A stretch of DNA of 64,000 nucleotides, from assembly GCA_947492475.1 (NCBI GenBank), contig CANLNM010000003.1:248001-312000 (forward strand). Reading direction: 5' to 3'. The translations under genes were made by a program, and so were the position numbers. This document shows, in pieces, positions 8,496 through 17,948 of this stretch. This DNA is from an uncultured Paracoccaceae bacterium (lineage in GTDB: Bacteria; Pseudomonadota; Alphaproteobacteria; Rhodobacterales; Rhodobacteraceae). The notes under the pieces were generated by a model. That model saw nothing but the letters and a program-made list of their open reading frames with translations. It had not been told where the DNA came from and searched no databases. Numbering within the stretch: position 1 is the first letter of the stretch; each line of letters opens with the position of its first letter.

Positions 8496-10376
8496 TTAAC
8501 CGGCCACTTCTTGGACGGAAACATCTTCGGGCATGCCGGTTTCCAGCCAATTGCTGACCTGTTCCGTGGGCATGGGGCGTGACACCCAGTAGCCTTGCAA
8601 AATCGGGCATCCCAGTTCATGCAATCGGCCCGCCATATCGTGGCTTTCTACGCCTTCGGCGATCAGTTCAAGTTCTAGATTCTCGCACAGTTCGATGATC
8701 GTCGCGACGATTTTTGCGCTGGTTTCATCATGCATCATATTACGCACCAAACTCTGGTCGATTTTGACGCCCGTCACCGCCAATTGCGCCAGATGCGCCA
8801 GCCCGGCATAACCCACACCAAAGTCGTCCAGCATCACCCGGAACCCGGCATCCCGCAGCTCAGCAATCACCCGCGCAGGGGCGTTTTCATCCTGAACGTC
8901 ACCAATAACCGTGGTTTCCAGCACTTCGATCACCACTTGGCTTGGATCAATGCCACGTCCCAGCACCCCTCGCATCAATCGGTCAATAAATTCGGGATGC
9001 GCCAATAATTCACCCGAAGCGTTAAACGCAAATTTCAGGCCCGGCATCTGCGATCGATCCATCAGCGCCTTCATCGACAGGGCTGCGTCCATCGACAGGA
9101 AATCCAGCTCGGCCATCAGGCCCAGCTCTTCTGCCATGGGTAAAAAGTGGATCGGAGGGATTAATCCGTCTTCTGGATGCTGCCATCGTACCAGCGTTTC
9201 GAACCCTTCAATGGCCCCGGTTTCAAGGTTCAATGTGGGTTGGAAATAATGGATCAATTTATGCTCAAGCACCGCCTCTCGCAGCTCGGTACCGCGCCTC
9301 AATTCCAACGTGTGGCGCTGGTGTAGCACTTCGTCATATGACGCAACCTGATCCCGTCCTTCCCGCTTGGCCTCATACAGAGCGAAATCGGCACGAAGCA
9401 GCAATTCTTCGGAATCTAGCCCATCATTTTCCGACAGCGCGGCCCCAATACTGGCCCGGCAAACCAATGTGCGTTCACGCCATTCAAACGGGACTGAAAT
9501 CGCGTTTGCCAGCGACTGACCCAGCTCTTCTAGATCCTCAAGCGCATTCACGCCGGGGCAAACAACAACAAATTCATCCCCGCCAACCCGGGCCACCATA
9601 TCCGACGAACGCACATTTTCACGCAGCGCATCTGCCACATGTTTCAGTGTCGCATCCCCGGCAGAATGCCCATGCGTATCATTGATTTCTTTGAATTTAT
9701 CCAAATCCATATGCAACAAACCCACATTCCCACTGCGATGGGCGGTCAGAGATAGCATATCTTCGGTAAAACGCAGCAGCGCCCCGCGATTTGCCAATCC
9801 GGTCAGGGAATCATGGGTCGCCGCGATTTCAAGCTTGTTGCGGGCCTCATGCAGTTTCTCTTCGTGTTCAATCTGTTCTGTTACATCCCGACACACCAGA
9901 ATGGCGTGTTCGTTTCCATCTGCTGATTGACGGATGGATACGTTAATCTGGTTCCAGAACATCGTGCCGTCACCGCGCACATTGCGAAACAGGTGCAACC
10001 CCGTGGAATTGTTCGACCCACGCTGATATCGAAATTTTTCGATCGCTTCCGGCGGTGGTTTGTCCTCATTGGGCAAGGCAAATTCAAGCGGATTACGGCC
10101 AATGATATCTTCGGCTTTGCGTTTCATGATACGACAATAGGCGGGGTTGGGCCAAACAACGCTGCCATCCATATCCTGAATGACGATCCCATCATTTGCA
10201 TGTTCAGCAACCATGCGGAAATGTTCCGCTTCACGCAATTGCCGAATTAGATCCAACCGCGTGCCATCCAGAACCTTTTGGGTGTCGCGCAATTGCCGTG
10301 CCTTGCCGCGCCCCCAAAAATATACGAGGGGCAGCACGCAAAAAATGGTCACAATGATCAACGTCACAAAATACAC
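8496..10376 (-). CDS. Membrane-anchored PAS-GGDEF-EAL cyclic-di-GMP protein
   Basis: A 626-residue protein. An N-terminal membrane helix (VTLIIVTIFCVLPLVYFWG) is followed by a PAS domain (about 50-175), a GGDEF diguanylate cyclase domain with an intact active site (RVGGDEFVVVC) and a C-terminal EAL phosphodiesterase domain (GFETLVRWQHP; DDFGVGYAGL; EGVES). Both catalytic cores look intact, so it may make or degrade c-di-GMP in response to a PAS-sensed signal. The start is GTG 10376; a stop precedes it 11 codons upstream. Monocistronic and divergent from nadD. Confidence 0.92.
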   Translation of the reverse strand: MYFVTLIIVTIFCVLPLVYFWGRGKARQLRDTQKVLDGTRLDLIRQLREAEHFRMVAEHANDGIVIQDMDGSVVWPNPAYCRIMKRKAEDIIGRNPLEFALPNEDKPPPEAIEKFRYQRGSNNSTGLHLFRNVRGDGTMFWNQINVSIRQSADGNEHAILVCRDVTEQIEHEEKLHEARNKLEIAATHDSLTGLANRGALLRFTEDMLSLTAHRSGNVGLLHMDLDKFKEINDTHGHSAGDATLKHVADALRENVRSSDMVARVGGDEFVVVCPGVNALEDLEELGQSLANAISVPFEWRERTLVCRASIGAALSENDGLDSEELLLRADFALYEAKREGRDQVASYDEVLHQRHTLELRRGTELREAVLEHKLIHYFQPTLNLETGAIEGFETLVRWQHPEDGLIPPIHFLPMAEELGLMAELDFLSMDAALSMKALMDRSQMPGLKFAFNASGELLAHPEFIDRLMRGVLGRGIDPSQVVIEVLETTVIGDVQDENAPARVIAELRDAGFRVMLDDFGVGYAGLAHLAQLAVTGVKIDQSLVRNMMHDETSAKIVATIIELCENLELELIAEGVESHDMAGRLHELGCPILQGYWVSRPMPTEQVSNWLETGMPEDVSVQEVAG

Positions 10377-10624
10377 GTTGCGGCTTTCAACTAATAGTAG
10401 ATACGCTTATTCAACACCTAAACCGGTAGCCTTGGTAACGTATTAATGCACAACAGCGCAAAAATTACAATTTAACGGGCTTTCTTGGCATTTGGAATTT
10501 TCCTTTTAAATTCGCAACTAACGACCGGTTTGCTGTGATATCTGACCAAACTACTTTACATCCTTGTCGGTTATCCCTTTTTTGTCATAAGCAAGTCCAA
10601 GCAAGGCATCACGTGATAAATCCT

Positions 10625-11221
10625 ATGACCTCTCATCCTCAGGCCCGATCGGGACAAGTGGTTGGTTTATTGGGTGGATCTTTTGATCCTGCTCATGATG
10701 GGCATGTGCATATTACACAAAATGCGTTGAAACGCTTTGGCTTGGATCAAGTTTGGTGGCTGGTCAGCCCCGGTAATCCATTAAAGAAAACGGGCCCTGC
10801 CCCCATGGCACGACGCCTGCAAATCGCCCAAACCATCATGGCCCATCCAAAGGTGCAGATAACCGACATCGAAACCCGTCTGGGCACCCGGTACACGGCG
10901 CAAACCCTGTCAAAGCTTCACGCGATTTACCCTGGGGTGCGGTTTGTCTGGCTCATGGGGGCGGATAATCTGGCGCAGTTTCATCTGTGGCAGGATTGGC
11001 GGTCGATCATGGACCATGTGCCTGTTGGCGTTCTGGCCCGACCCGGCCAACGTATTTCTGCGCGCATGTCACCGGCCGCGCAGATTTACCGGCATTACCG
11101 GCTGCAAGGGCGGCAATCGCAGCTGTTGGCCCGTGTCGGCACACCGGCTTGGTGTTTTGTGAATTTGCCTATGTCGAACGCATCTTCAACGGCGATCCGC
11201 GCTCTGGGTGGCTGGACATGA
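10625..11221 (+). CDS. nadD: Nicotinate-nucleotide adenylyltransferase
   Basis: A 198-residue enzyme that converts nicotinate mononucleotide and ATP to deamido-NAD in NAD synthesis. Motifs: [15 protein letters not shown] (nucleotidyltransferase GxFxPxHxGH), [11 protein letters not shown] and SSTAIRA at the C-terminus. ATG 10625 was chosen from the family start; the frame is open to 10535. It overlaps the next gene by ATGA (11218-11221). nadE, the next step of the pathway, lies 5 kb away in this window. Confidence 0.93.
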   Translation: MTSHPQARSGQVVGLLGGSFDPAHDGHVHITQNALKRFGLDQVWWLVSPGNPLKKTGPAPMARRLQIAQTIMAHPKVQITDIETRLGTRYTAQTLSKLHAIYPGVRFVWLMGADNLAQFHLWQDWRSIMDHVPVGVLARPGQRISARMSPAAQIYRHYRLQGRQSQLLARVGTPAWCFVNLPMSNASSTAIRALGGWT

Positions 11222-11811
11222 GCCGCCATTTCTTTGGCTATGGCTCATTGGTCAATCTGGACACACACACCTATCCGTCCCCTAAGCCAGCCACCCTGTC
11301 TGGGTGGCGACGTGTCTGGCGTTTTTCGCCGCATCGCGCACTTGGATATCTCAGCGTGGAACCCCATGCTGACAGCACCATTCACGGTATGGTCGCGCAG
11401 GTCCCGGATCAGGATTGGGCGGCATTGGACGAACGTGAACGCGCCTACCGCCGGGTTGATATTTCCCACGCACTGCCCCAGACCATGATCTACGAAGTGG
11501 ACCCGGACACCACTGTTCGCACCAATCAATCGCACCGGATTTTGCTGTCTTATCTGGATGTTGTCATTCAGGGCTATCTGCGTTTGATGGGTCCCGACGG
11601 GGCGCAGCATTTTGCCGACACCACGGCCGGTTGGGATGTTCCTGTGTTGAACGATCGCGCATGCCCGATCTATCCGCGCGCGCAGACATTGACCGCGCAG
11701 GAAACCAAAACGGTCGATGATCTGTTGGACGGATTAGCGACGCCGTTGGAGGTTCCCAAACAGAGTGAGATGACGGTGGAATGGTTCACGCGTATCCGCG
11801 GCGCCGCCTGA
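11218..11811 (+). CDS. Gamma-glutamylcyclotransferase-fold protein
   Basis: A 197-residue protein with the GGCT substrate loop at its N-terminus (FFGYGSLVN) and an acidic catalytic-type segment ([12 protein letters not shown]). Members cyclise gamma-glutamyl peptides or degrade glutathione; the precise substrate cannot be read from the sequence. It is translationally coupled to nadD. Its last 78 bp overlap the 3' end of the convergent MATE gene. Confidence 0.85.
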   Translation: MSRHFFGYGSLVNLDTHTYPSPKPATLSGWRRVWRFSPHRALGYLSVEPHADSTIHGMVAQVPDQDWAALDERERAYRRVDISHALPQTMIYEVDPDTTVRTNQSHRILLSYLDVVIQGYLRLMGPDGAQHFADTTAGWDVPVLNDRACPIYPRAQTLTAQETKTVDDLLDGLATPLEVPKQSEMTVEWFTRIRGAA

Positions 11812-13122
11812 CGAAATCACCCGCCAGGCCAGCCAAATGGCGACAATCCCGAACACAACACCGCCCAGATATTGCCCGATGATCACGCCCGGCGCACCCA
11901 GCCATGCGGATCCAACCATCACAAACGGCACCGTGCCCAAAGTGTGGCGCCCCCAGTTGATCCAAGTGGAATAAAACGGATGGCCCAGATTGTTAAACGC
12001 AGCATTGGCCACAAAAATCGCCCCGTTGAAAAAGAACAACAACGACAGTGGGCCGGCAAACAGGAACACCAATTGGCGCGCCTCGCCGTCCAGTGCAAAC
12101 AGCAATTCCAGCGGGCTGCGCAAGGCAAAGAAGATCGCGGAAACAACCACGACAATGCCTGCGGTGAACAACAATCCCTCTTTGAAGGATTGGCGTACGC
12201 GGTCCATCTGACCCGCGCCAAAGTTTTGGCCAATGATGGGCCCAATCGCCCCCGACAGTGCAAAGATCACCGCAAAGCCAACCGGGATCAATCGACCGAT
12301 GATGGCCATCCCAGCGACGGCTTGTTCACCATAGGTCGCCATTGCGCGGGTCACATAGGCCTGTCCGATTGGGGTGGCCAATTGCGTCAGGATCGCCGGG
12401 ATCGCCAATGCCATAACCGGGGATAAATCGCTGGCCAGTTCTTTGGCTTTGGGCCGTCCAAGCCCACCATAATAGCGGAAAATCGGCCAGATTGACGCGG
12501 TTGCGATCACGATCCGCGCCACCACCGATGCCATGGCTGCACCGGTCAATTCCAGATCAAACCCAAAGATCAGGATCGGGTCCAACACAGCGTTCACAAT
12601 CGCGCCCCAGAACGTGGCAAACATGGACCGACGGGCATCCCCATGAGCGCGCAAAATTGCGCCGCCAACCATTCCCAACAATAGGATTGGCAGGGATGGG
12701 ATGATGATTTGCAGATACCGCACCGCCAGATCCAGTGTGTCGCCCTGCGCGCCCAGCAATTGGGCTAAGGGTCTGATATTAAACCAAACCAAGGCTGAAA
12801 AAATGACGCCAAAAACAAAGCCGTAGATCAATGTATGGCTGACTTTGGCCTGTGCCAATGCCGTGTCCCCCGCCCCCAAGGCCCGCGATACCAACGCCCC
12901 GGCAGAAATCGCCATGCCGATGCCAAAGGAACTGGTGAAAAACAGGATCGCGCCCGCATATCCGATGGCGGCGGCCAGTTCTGCTTTGCCCAGCATTGAG
13001 ATAAAGATCATGTCGACAAAATCGACCAGGAACACCGCCATCAGCCCAAAGCTGGAGGTCAGCGACATAATCGCGATATGCCGCATCAGCGACCCGTTCA
13101 GGAATTTTGCTTGTTCTGTCAT
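11734..13122 (-). CDS. MATE family efflux transporter
   Basis: A 462-residue inner-membrane protein with about 12 hydrophobic segments in two homologous halves, typical of MATE/NorM cation-coupled multidrug antiporters. The N-terminus has the usual 'LNGSLMRHIAIMSLTSSFGL' opening. It is read away from gltX. The substrate is unknown. Its 3' end overlaps the convergent cyclotransferase gene by 78 bp. Confidence 0.9.
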   Translation of the reverse strand: MTEQAKFLNGSLMRHIAIMSLTSSFGLMAVFLVDFVDMIFISMLGKAELAAAIGYAGAILFFTSSFGIGMAISAGALVSRALGAGDTALAQAKVSHTLIYGFVFGVIFSALVWFNIRPLAQLLGAQGDTLDLAVRYLQIIIPSLPILLLGMVGGAILRAHGDARRSMFATFWGAIVNAVLDPILIFGFDLELTGAAMASVVARIVIATASIWPIFRYYGGLGRPKAKELASDLSPVMALAIPAILTQLATPIGQAYVTRAMATYGEQAVAGMAIIGRLIPVGFAVIFALSGAIGPIIGQNFGAGQMDRVRQSFKEGLLFTAGIVVVVSAIFFALRSPLELLFALDGEARQLVFLFAGPLSLLFFFNGAIFVANAAFNNLGHPFYSTWINWGRHTLGTVPFVMVGSAWLGAPGVIIGQYLGGVVFGIVAIWLAWRVISSGGAADTREPFHRHLTLFGNLQRRR

Positions 13123-13222
13123 GCCTGTGCATAACCCGGCAGGTCGATCAGGTCTTGGGTTTTTTCTGTGCGAAAACGCACAAAGGACAAGCAGATGGCC
13201 CTCTGTGCGGGTTTACGCGCGC

Positions 13223-14545
13223 TTACAGCTTGGGTTTTACCTGCATCAACTGCATCACATCCGACATATCCGGACCGCGATCCAGACCCGTCACCGCGCG
13301 GCGCAGGGGCATGAACAGGCCTTTGCCTTTGCGACCTGTTTGGGCTTTGACAGCGCTGGTCCAGCTGGACCACGTATCAGCCGCATAAGGTGGTTCACCC
13401 AACATATCAAAGGCTTGCGCGACGAATTCGGCGTCTTCTTCTGCCACTTTGGCGGTGGCGCCATCGCGGAACAATGCCCACCATTGCGGCAAATCATCCA
13501 AGGTTTCGATGTTTTCGCGTACCACAGACCAGAACAATTCAGCCTGTGCATCCGGAACACCTGCGGCGGAAACTTGGTCAGCCACTTCGGCCAATGGTCG
13601 TGCCGCCAGCCAGCGCTGGGTCAGCGGCACCAGATCAGCCACGTCAAATTTGGTTGGCGCTGCGCCAAATTTGGACAGGTTAAACCCGTCGACAATTTCC
13701 GCCACGGTTTCGCGCAGCTCCACCGGATCGGATGACCCCAGCCGCGCCATGTAGCTGAGGATCGCCATCGGGGCCAGCCCATTGGCCCGCTGATCGCGCA
13801 ACGCCAATGTGCCCAGCCGTTTGGACAATGCTTCGCCCTGCGGGCCGGTCAGCAGGGAATGGTGTGCAAACCGTGGCACAGTCCCGCCCAGCGCCTGAAT
13901 GATCTGGATTTGCGTGGCGGTGTTGGTCACGTGATCCGATCCGCGCACCACATCGGTGATGCCCATTTCGGTGTCATCCACCACAGACGCGATTGTGTAC
14001 AGAACCTGCCCGTCCCCCCGGATCAGAACCGGGTCGGACACAGATGCGGCATCAATGGAAATATCGCCCAGAATGCCGTCAGTCCATTCGATCCGTTCCA
14101 GATCCAGCTTGAACCGCCAATGGCCTTTGCGCCCTTCGGCGCGATAGGCGTCCTTTTGGGCATCCGTCAGGTCCAGAGCACCGCGATCATAGACCGGCGG
14201 TTTGCCCATGTTCAGCTGTTTCTTACGCTTCAGGTCCAGCTCGGTCGGGGTTTCGAAACACTCATACAGCCGCCCCATATCGATCAGGCGCTGCTTGGCG
14301 GCCTCATATCGATCCAGCCGTTCGGACTGCCGTTCGATCCGATCCCAGCTGATGCCAAGCCATGTCAGATCTTCTTTGATGGCGTCGACATATTCTTCTT
14401 TGGAGCGTTCCGGATCGGTGTCATCAATCCGCAGCACAAATGTTCCACCTGCCTGTCGCGCGATGGCATAATTGAACAAAGCGGCGCGCAGATTGCCGAT
14501 ATGCAGATATCCGGTAGGCGATGGGGCAAAACGTGTGGTTGTCAT
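13223..14545 (-). CDS. gltX: Glutamate--tRNA ligase
   Basis: A 440-residue class I aminoacyl-tRNA synthetase. The HIGH motif is seen in SPTGYLHIGNLRAALFNY and the KMSKS-type motif in EALSKRLG. Length fits the shorter of the two GltX paralogues commonly found in Alphaproteobacteria, so it may be specialised (for example for tRNA-Gln misacylation); this cannot be decided here. ATG 14545 is preceded by AGGAG on the minus strand. Divergent from the pfkB kinase. Confidence 0.93.
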   Translation of the reverse strand: MTTTRFAPSPTGYLHIGNLRAALFNYAIARQAGGTFVLRIDDTDPERSKEEYVDAIKEDLTWLGISWDRIERQSERLDRYEAAKQRLIDMGRLYECFETPTELDLKRKKQLNMGKPPVYDRGALDLTDAQKDAYRAEGRKGHWRFKLDLERIEWTDGILGDISIDAASVSDPVLIRGDGQVLYTIASVVDDTEMGITDVVRGSDHVTNTATQIQIIQALGGTVPRFAHHSLLTGPQGEALSKRLGTLALRDQRANGLAPMAILSYMARLGSSDPVELRETVAEIVDGFNLSKFGAAPTKFDVADLVPLTQRWLAARPLAEVADQVSAAGVPDAQAELFWSVVRENIETLDDLPQWWALFRDGATAKVAEEDAEFVAQAFDMLGEPPYAADTWSSWTSAVKAQTGRKGKGLFMPLRRAVTGLDRGPDMSDVMQLMQVKPKL

Positions 14546-14671
14546 GTGGGTCTCCTGTTATGCAGGCCTTTTCATAATGTGCCCGGTTTGTCCATATGTC
14601 GTTACTGGATTGGCCGCTTGTGATGGGCACCCGTTCGGGCGAAACTGCCCCAGACAAACCAGAGGGCCAAG

Positions 14672-15619
14672 ATGCGCGAAATTCTGACCATTACGTTAAA
14701 CCCCGCCCTCGATATTGCCACTTCGGTTGCCCAAGTCGCGCCGGGCGTAAAACTGCGCTGCACCCCGCCAGAAACCGATCCCGGCGGTGGTGGCATCAAT
14801 GTCAGTCGTGCGATTGATCAACTGGGCGGCCAATCGAAATGTTTCGTCGCATTGGGGGGCGATACCGGTCAGCGATTGCGCGCTCAGTTGCAGCAGGCCA
14901 ATCTGGACCTGATCATCCATGACGCCCCCAGCGAAACCCGTCAGAGCCTTGCGGTGACGGACCTGTCGATCAACGCGCAGTTCCGTTTCATGCTGCCCGG
15001 CCCGGATTGGGGGGCGGTTGACATCAAAGATGCGCGCAGTGCCATTCGCGCGGCCGCGCCTGACAATGGGCTGGTGGTGTTGTCCGGGTCGGGACCAGCC
15101 GGCGCAGCGCCTGATTTATATGCCGACATTTGCCGTGATTTCGCCGATGATGCGACAGATATCATTCTGGACACATCCGGGCCGCTCTTGGCGCATCTGG
15201 CCGCGGGTCAGGATAGCCTGCCTTTGGTGTTGCGTATGGATCAACACGAAGCCGAAACACTGGCGCGCCGTCCCCTGCCGACCCGACAGGACAGCGCCAA
15301 TTTCGCTGAAACGCTGGTGAAACGGGGCGCAGCACGGATGGTGATTGTCGCGCGTGGTGCGGATGGGTCGGTCTGGGCCGATGCTGATCGCCGTCTGCAT
15401 GTGGCCGCCGCTGACGTGCCGGTGCGCAGCAAAGTTGGCGCGGGCGACAGCTTTGTTGGTGGGTTCACTTACGCCATGGCGCGGGGGCTGGGGATTGAAC
15501 AGGCCTTGGCCCATGGCGCTGCCGCGGCCAGTGCTGCGGTCATGACCGAAGGCACGCAATTGTGTCGTGCTGAGGATGCCCAGAATAATCTGGCGGAATG
15601 TGTGGTGACGCCGCTTTAA
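14672..15619 (+). CDS. 1-phosphofructokinase-family hexose kinase (PfkB-type)
   Basis: A 315-residue ribokinase-fold kinase. It begins with the family signature ILTITLNPALDIATSV, has the substrate-binding GGGGINVSRA segment and ends with the ATP/anion-hole motif KVGAGDSFVGGF. Such enzymes phosphorylate fructose-6-phosphate, fructose-1-phosphate or tagatose-6-phosphate; the substrate is not fixed by sequence alone. No PTS genes are nearby, so a PfkB-like 6-phosphofructokinase role is as likely as FruK. Confidence 0.87.
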   Translation: MREILTITLNPALDIATSVAQVAPGVKLRCTPPETDPGGGGINVSRAIDQLGGQSKCFVALGGDTGQRLRAQLQQANLDLIIHDAPSETRQSLAVTDLSINAQFRFMLPGPDWGAVDIKDARSAIRAAAPDNGLVVLSGSGPAGAAPDLYADICRDFADDATDIILDTSGPLLAHLAAGQDSLPLVLRMDQHEAETLARRPLPTRQDSANFAETLVKRGAARMVIVARGADGSVWADADRRLHVAAADVPVRSKVGAGDSFVGGFTYAMARGLGIEQALAHGAAAASAAVMTEGTQLCRAEDAQNNLAECVVTPL

Positions 15620-15622
15620 CGC

Positions 15623-16051
15623 TCAGGTCGGCACGACCGGCCAATGGCTGTTTAGGTCTTTCAGACCTGCACGCACCAGCTCTTCGAGCACGTCCATATC
15701 AATATCCGCCAGCTTGTTCACATACAGACAGGCCCGCCCGGTTTTATGTTTGCCAAGCCGGGCCATGATGTCGGCGAAATTGGCGTATCCGGGCATGATA
15801 TAGATCGACTGGCTGGCCTTGCGTGGGCTGAACCCGGTGGCCAGTGAATCCCCCTGACGACCGGTTTTATAGGTATAGTGATACTGGCCATAGCCGATAA
15901 TGGTCGGGCCCCACATGCGCGGCATATACCCCGTGACCCGTCGAAACATCTGATCCAGCACAATCGCATCCGCGCGGCGCGTGGGATGGTCAATGCTGGC
16001 GATAAAATCCTCAACCGATTGGGCTGTGATCTGGGTTTTATTGTCTGCCAT
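15623..16051 (-). CDS. DUF1801 domain protein
   Basis: A 142-residue protein of the YdhG/DUF1801 alpha/beta fold. Family signatures are HPTRRADAIVLDQMF, PTIIGYGQYHYTY and KHKTGRACLYVNKLADID. ATG 16051 was selected (MADNKTQ), with GGAG upstream; the open frame to 16102 is less likely. Biochemical role unknown. It is convergent with the kinase gene (3 bp apart). Confidence 0.85.
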   Translation of the reverse strand: MADNKTQITAQSVEDFIASIDHPTRRADAIVLDQMFRRVTGYMPRMWGPTIIGYGQYHYTYKTGRQGDSLATGFSPRKASQSIYIMPGYANFADIMARLGKHKTGRACLYVNKLADIDMDVLEELVRAGLKDLNSHWPVVPT

Positions 16052-16105
16052 TGCGCGCTCCTTTGTGGGATCCCCATCCGAGTATATCACAGGTTCGCGC
16101 AATCC

Positions 16106-17773
16106 TCAGCTTTGATCGCGCCAGCGGTTCACAATCGGATAGCGCCGGTCCAGCCAGAACGCATGCATCGTCAGACGGGCACCGGGGGCGGACTGAAACC
16201 GTTTGTATTCACTGATATACAGCAGATGTTCGACCCGTTTCACCACATCCCGATCATAGCCCGCCGCCACGCATTCCGCCACGCTGGCATCGCCATCCAC
16301 CAACATCGTCAGGATGCCGTCCAGAATGTCATAGGGTGGCAGGCTGTCTTCGTCTTTTTGATCGGGGCGCAGTTCGGCGCTGGGGGGTTTGTCGATGATC
16401 GCCACCGGGATCACTTCGCCGCTGGGGCCAGCCATCCAATCGCGGTGATTGTCATTGCGCCAGCGACACAGATCAAACACCCGTGTTTTATAGACGTCTT
16501 TGATCGGGTTATATCCGCCCGCCATATCGCCATAAATCGTGGCATAGCCCACGGCCACCTCAGATTTATTGCCCGTGGTCAGCAGCATTTCGCCAAATTT
16601 GTTGGACATGGCCATCAACAGCAATCCGCGCAGGCGGGATTGGATGTTTTCCTCGGCCAGACCGGGTTCATGTCCTTCAAATAGCGGGGCCAATGTGTTG
16701 GTGATCGCGGCGCGCCCTTCGGCGATGGGCACAAAATCATAGTGACAGCCCAGCCGCGTGGCGATGTCTTTGGCATCATCCAGCGACCCTTGGGATGTAT
16801 ATTCGGACGGCAGCATCACACAGCGCACATTATCCGCGCCCAGCGCATCCACGGCGATGGTGGCCACAATCGCGGAATCGATCCCGCCAGACAGGCCCAA
16901 CAGCACCTTTTTGAACCCGGTTTTGCGCATGTAATCGCCCAGCGCGATAACCATGGCCCGGTAATCCTGTTCCAGATCATCAGGGAACGTCGCCTTGTCC
17001 CCGTCCTGCGCAACCCAGCCGGTATCCTTGCGGACAAAATCCACATGGGCGATCACGCGGTCAAACACAGGCATTTGCAACGCCAAGTCCCCACCCCGGT
17101 TCAGAACAAAGGACCCGCCGTCGAAGATCTGATCATCCTGACCGCCAATCATGTTCAAATAGACCAGCGGCACATCATTTTCGACCACACGCGACACCAT
17201 ATTGGTCATGCGGATTGGGAATTTATTGCGGAAATAGGGCGACCCGTTGGGCACCATCAGAATCTCGGCCCCGGATTCGACCATGGCTTCGCAGACATCT
17301 TCGTACCATGCATCTTCGCAGATCGGCGATCCAATGCGCATCCCGTCGATTTCATAGGGGCCTTGGATTGGGCCGGGTTCGAACAGGCGCTGTTCGTCAA
17401 AAACGGTGTAGTTTGGCAGAAAATGCTTCAGCATCCGGGCGTGGATTTTGCCGCCTTTCAGGATGAAATAGGCGTTGTACAGCACGTCATCTTCATAGAC
17501 GGGTCCGCCAATGCCCAGCGCCGGGCCATCGGCACAATCCGCCGCCAACGCATGGATATGCGCCATGCAATCCGCCACAAAAGCTCGTTTCAGAACAAGG
17601 TCTTGGGTCTGATACCCGGAAATAAACATTTCCGGCAGGGCCACCAGATTGGCCCGTGCATCACGCCCTTCGCGCCATGCGGCACGGGCCTGATCTGCGT
17701 TCTCAGCAAGTGCGCCCACGGCGGGGTTCAATTGGGCCAAAGTCAGGCGAAACTGGTCTGTGGTCTGGGCCAT
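16106..17773 (-). CDS. nadE: Glutamine-dependent NAD+ synthetase
   Basis: A 555-residue two-domain enzyme that amidates deamido-NAD. The N-terminal nitrilase/glutaminase domain holds the Glu (LPEMFISGY), Lys (LKHFLPNY) and Cys (GSPICEDAWYED) catalytic triad; the C-terminal synthetase domain has the PP-loop GLSGGIDSAIVAT. Start MAQTTDQFRL at 17773; upstream codons are open but unlike the family. Together with nadD in this window it completes the last two steps of NAD synthesis. Confidence 0.95.
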   Translation of the reverse strand: MAQTTDQFRLTLAQLNPAVGALAENADQARAAWREGRDARANLVALPEMFISGYQTQDLVLKRAFVADCMAHIHALAADCADGPALGIGGPVYEDDVLYNAYFILKGGKIHARMLKHFLPNYTVFDEQRLFEPGPIQGPYEIDGMRIGSPICEDAWYEDVCEAMVESGAEILMVPNGSPYFRNKFPIRMTNMVSRVVENDVPLVYLNMIGGQDDQIFDGGSFVLNRGGDLALQMPVFDRVIAHVDFVRKDTGWVAQDGDKATFPDDLEQDYRAMVIALGDYMRKTGFKKVLLGLSGGIDSAIVATIAVDALGADNVRCVMLPSEYTSQGSLDDAKDIATRLGCHYDFVPIAEGRAAITNTLAPLFEGHEPGLAEENIQSRLRGLLLMAMSNKFGEMLLTTGNKSEVAVGYATIYGDMAGGYNPIKDVYKTRVFDLCRWRNDNHRDWMAGPSGEVIPVAIIDKPPSAELRPDQKDEDSLPPYDILDGILTMLVDGDASVAECVAAGYDRDVVKRVEHLLYISEYKRFQSAPGARLTMHAFWLDRRYPIVNRWRDQS

Positions 17774-17948
17774 GTTCCGGCACCCTTTCTGTCGTCTGTT
17801 GGCGCCAGATGTAGCCGCATCAGACGTCAAGTAAAAGCCGATTGACCAAATCACGCGCAACCAACCCACAGCAAAGCTGCGCAAACCCGTTGCCCCGCCC
17901 CCATTGCTGAACTACCTTACGGCCAAGAAACGTGAGGGAGCTGTTCAT

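Noticed and set aside
13155-13190. Terminator after gltX (hairpin TGTGCG...CGCACA)
   Set aside because: On the gltX transcript the hairpin is followed by A residues, not T; the T-run lies on the wrong side.
16742-17845. 367-codon plus-strand ORF opposite nadE
   Set aside because: Antisense shadow; the protein has no recognisable features and nadE is certain.
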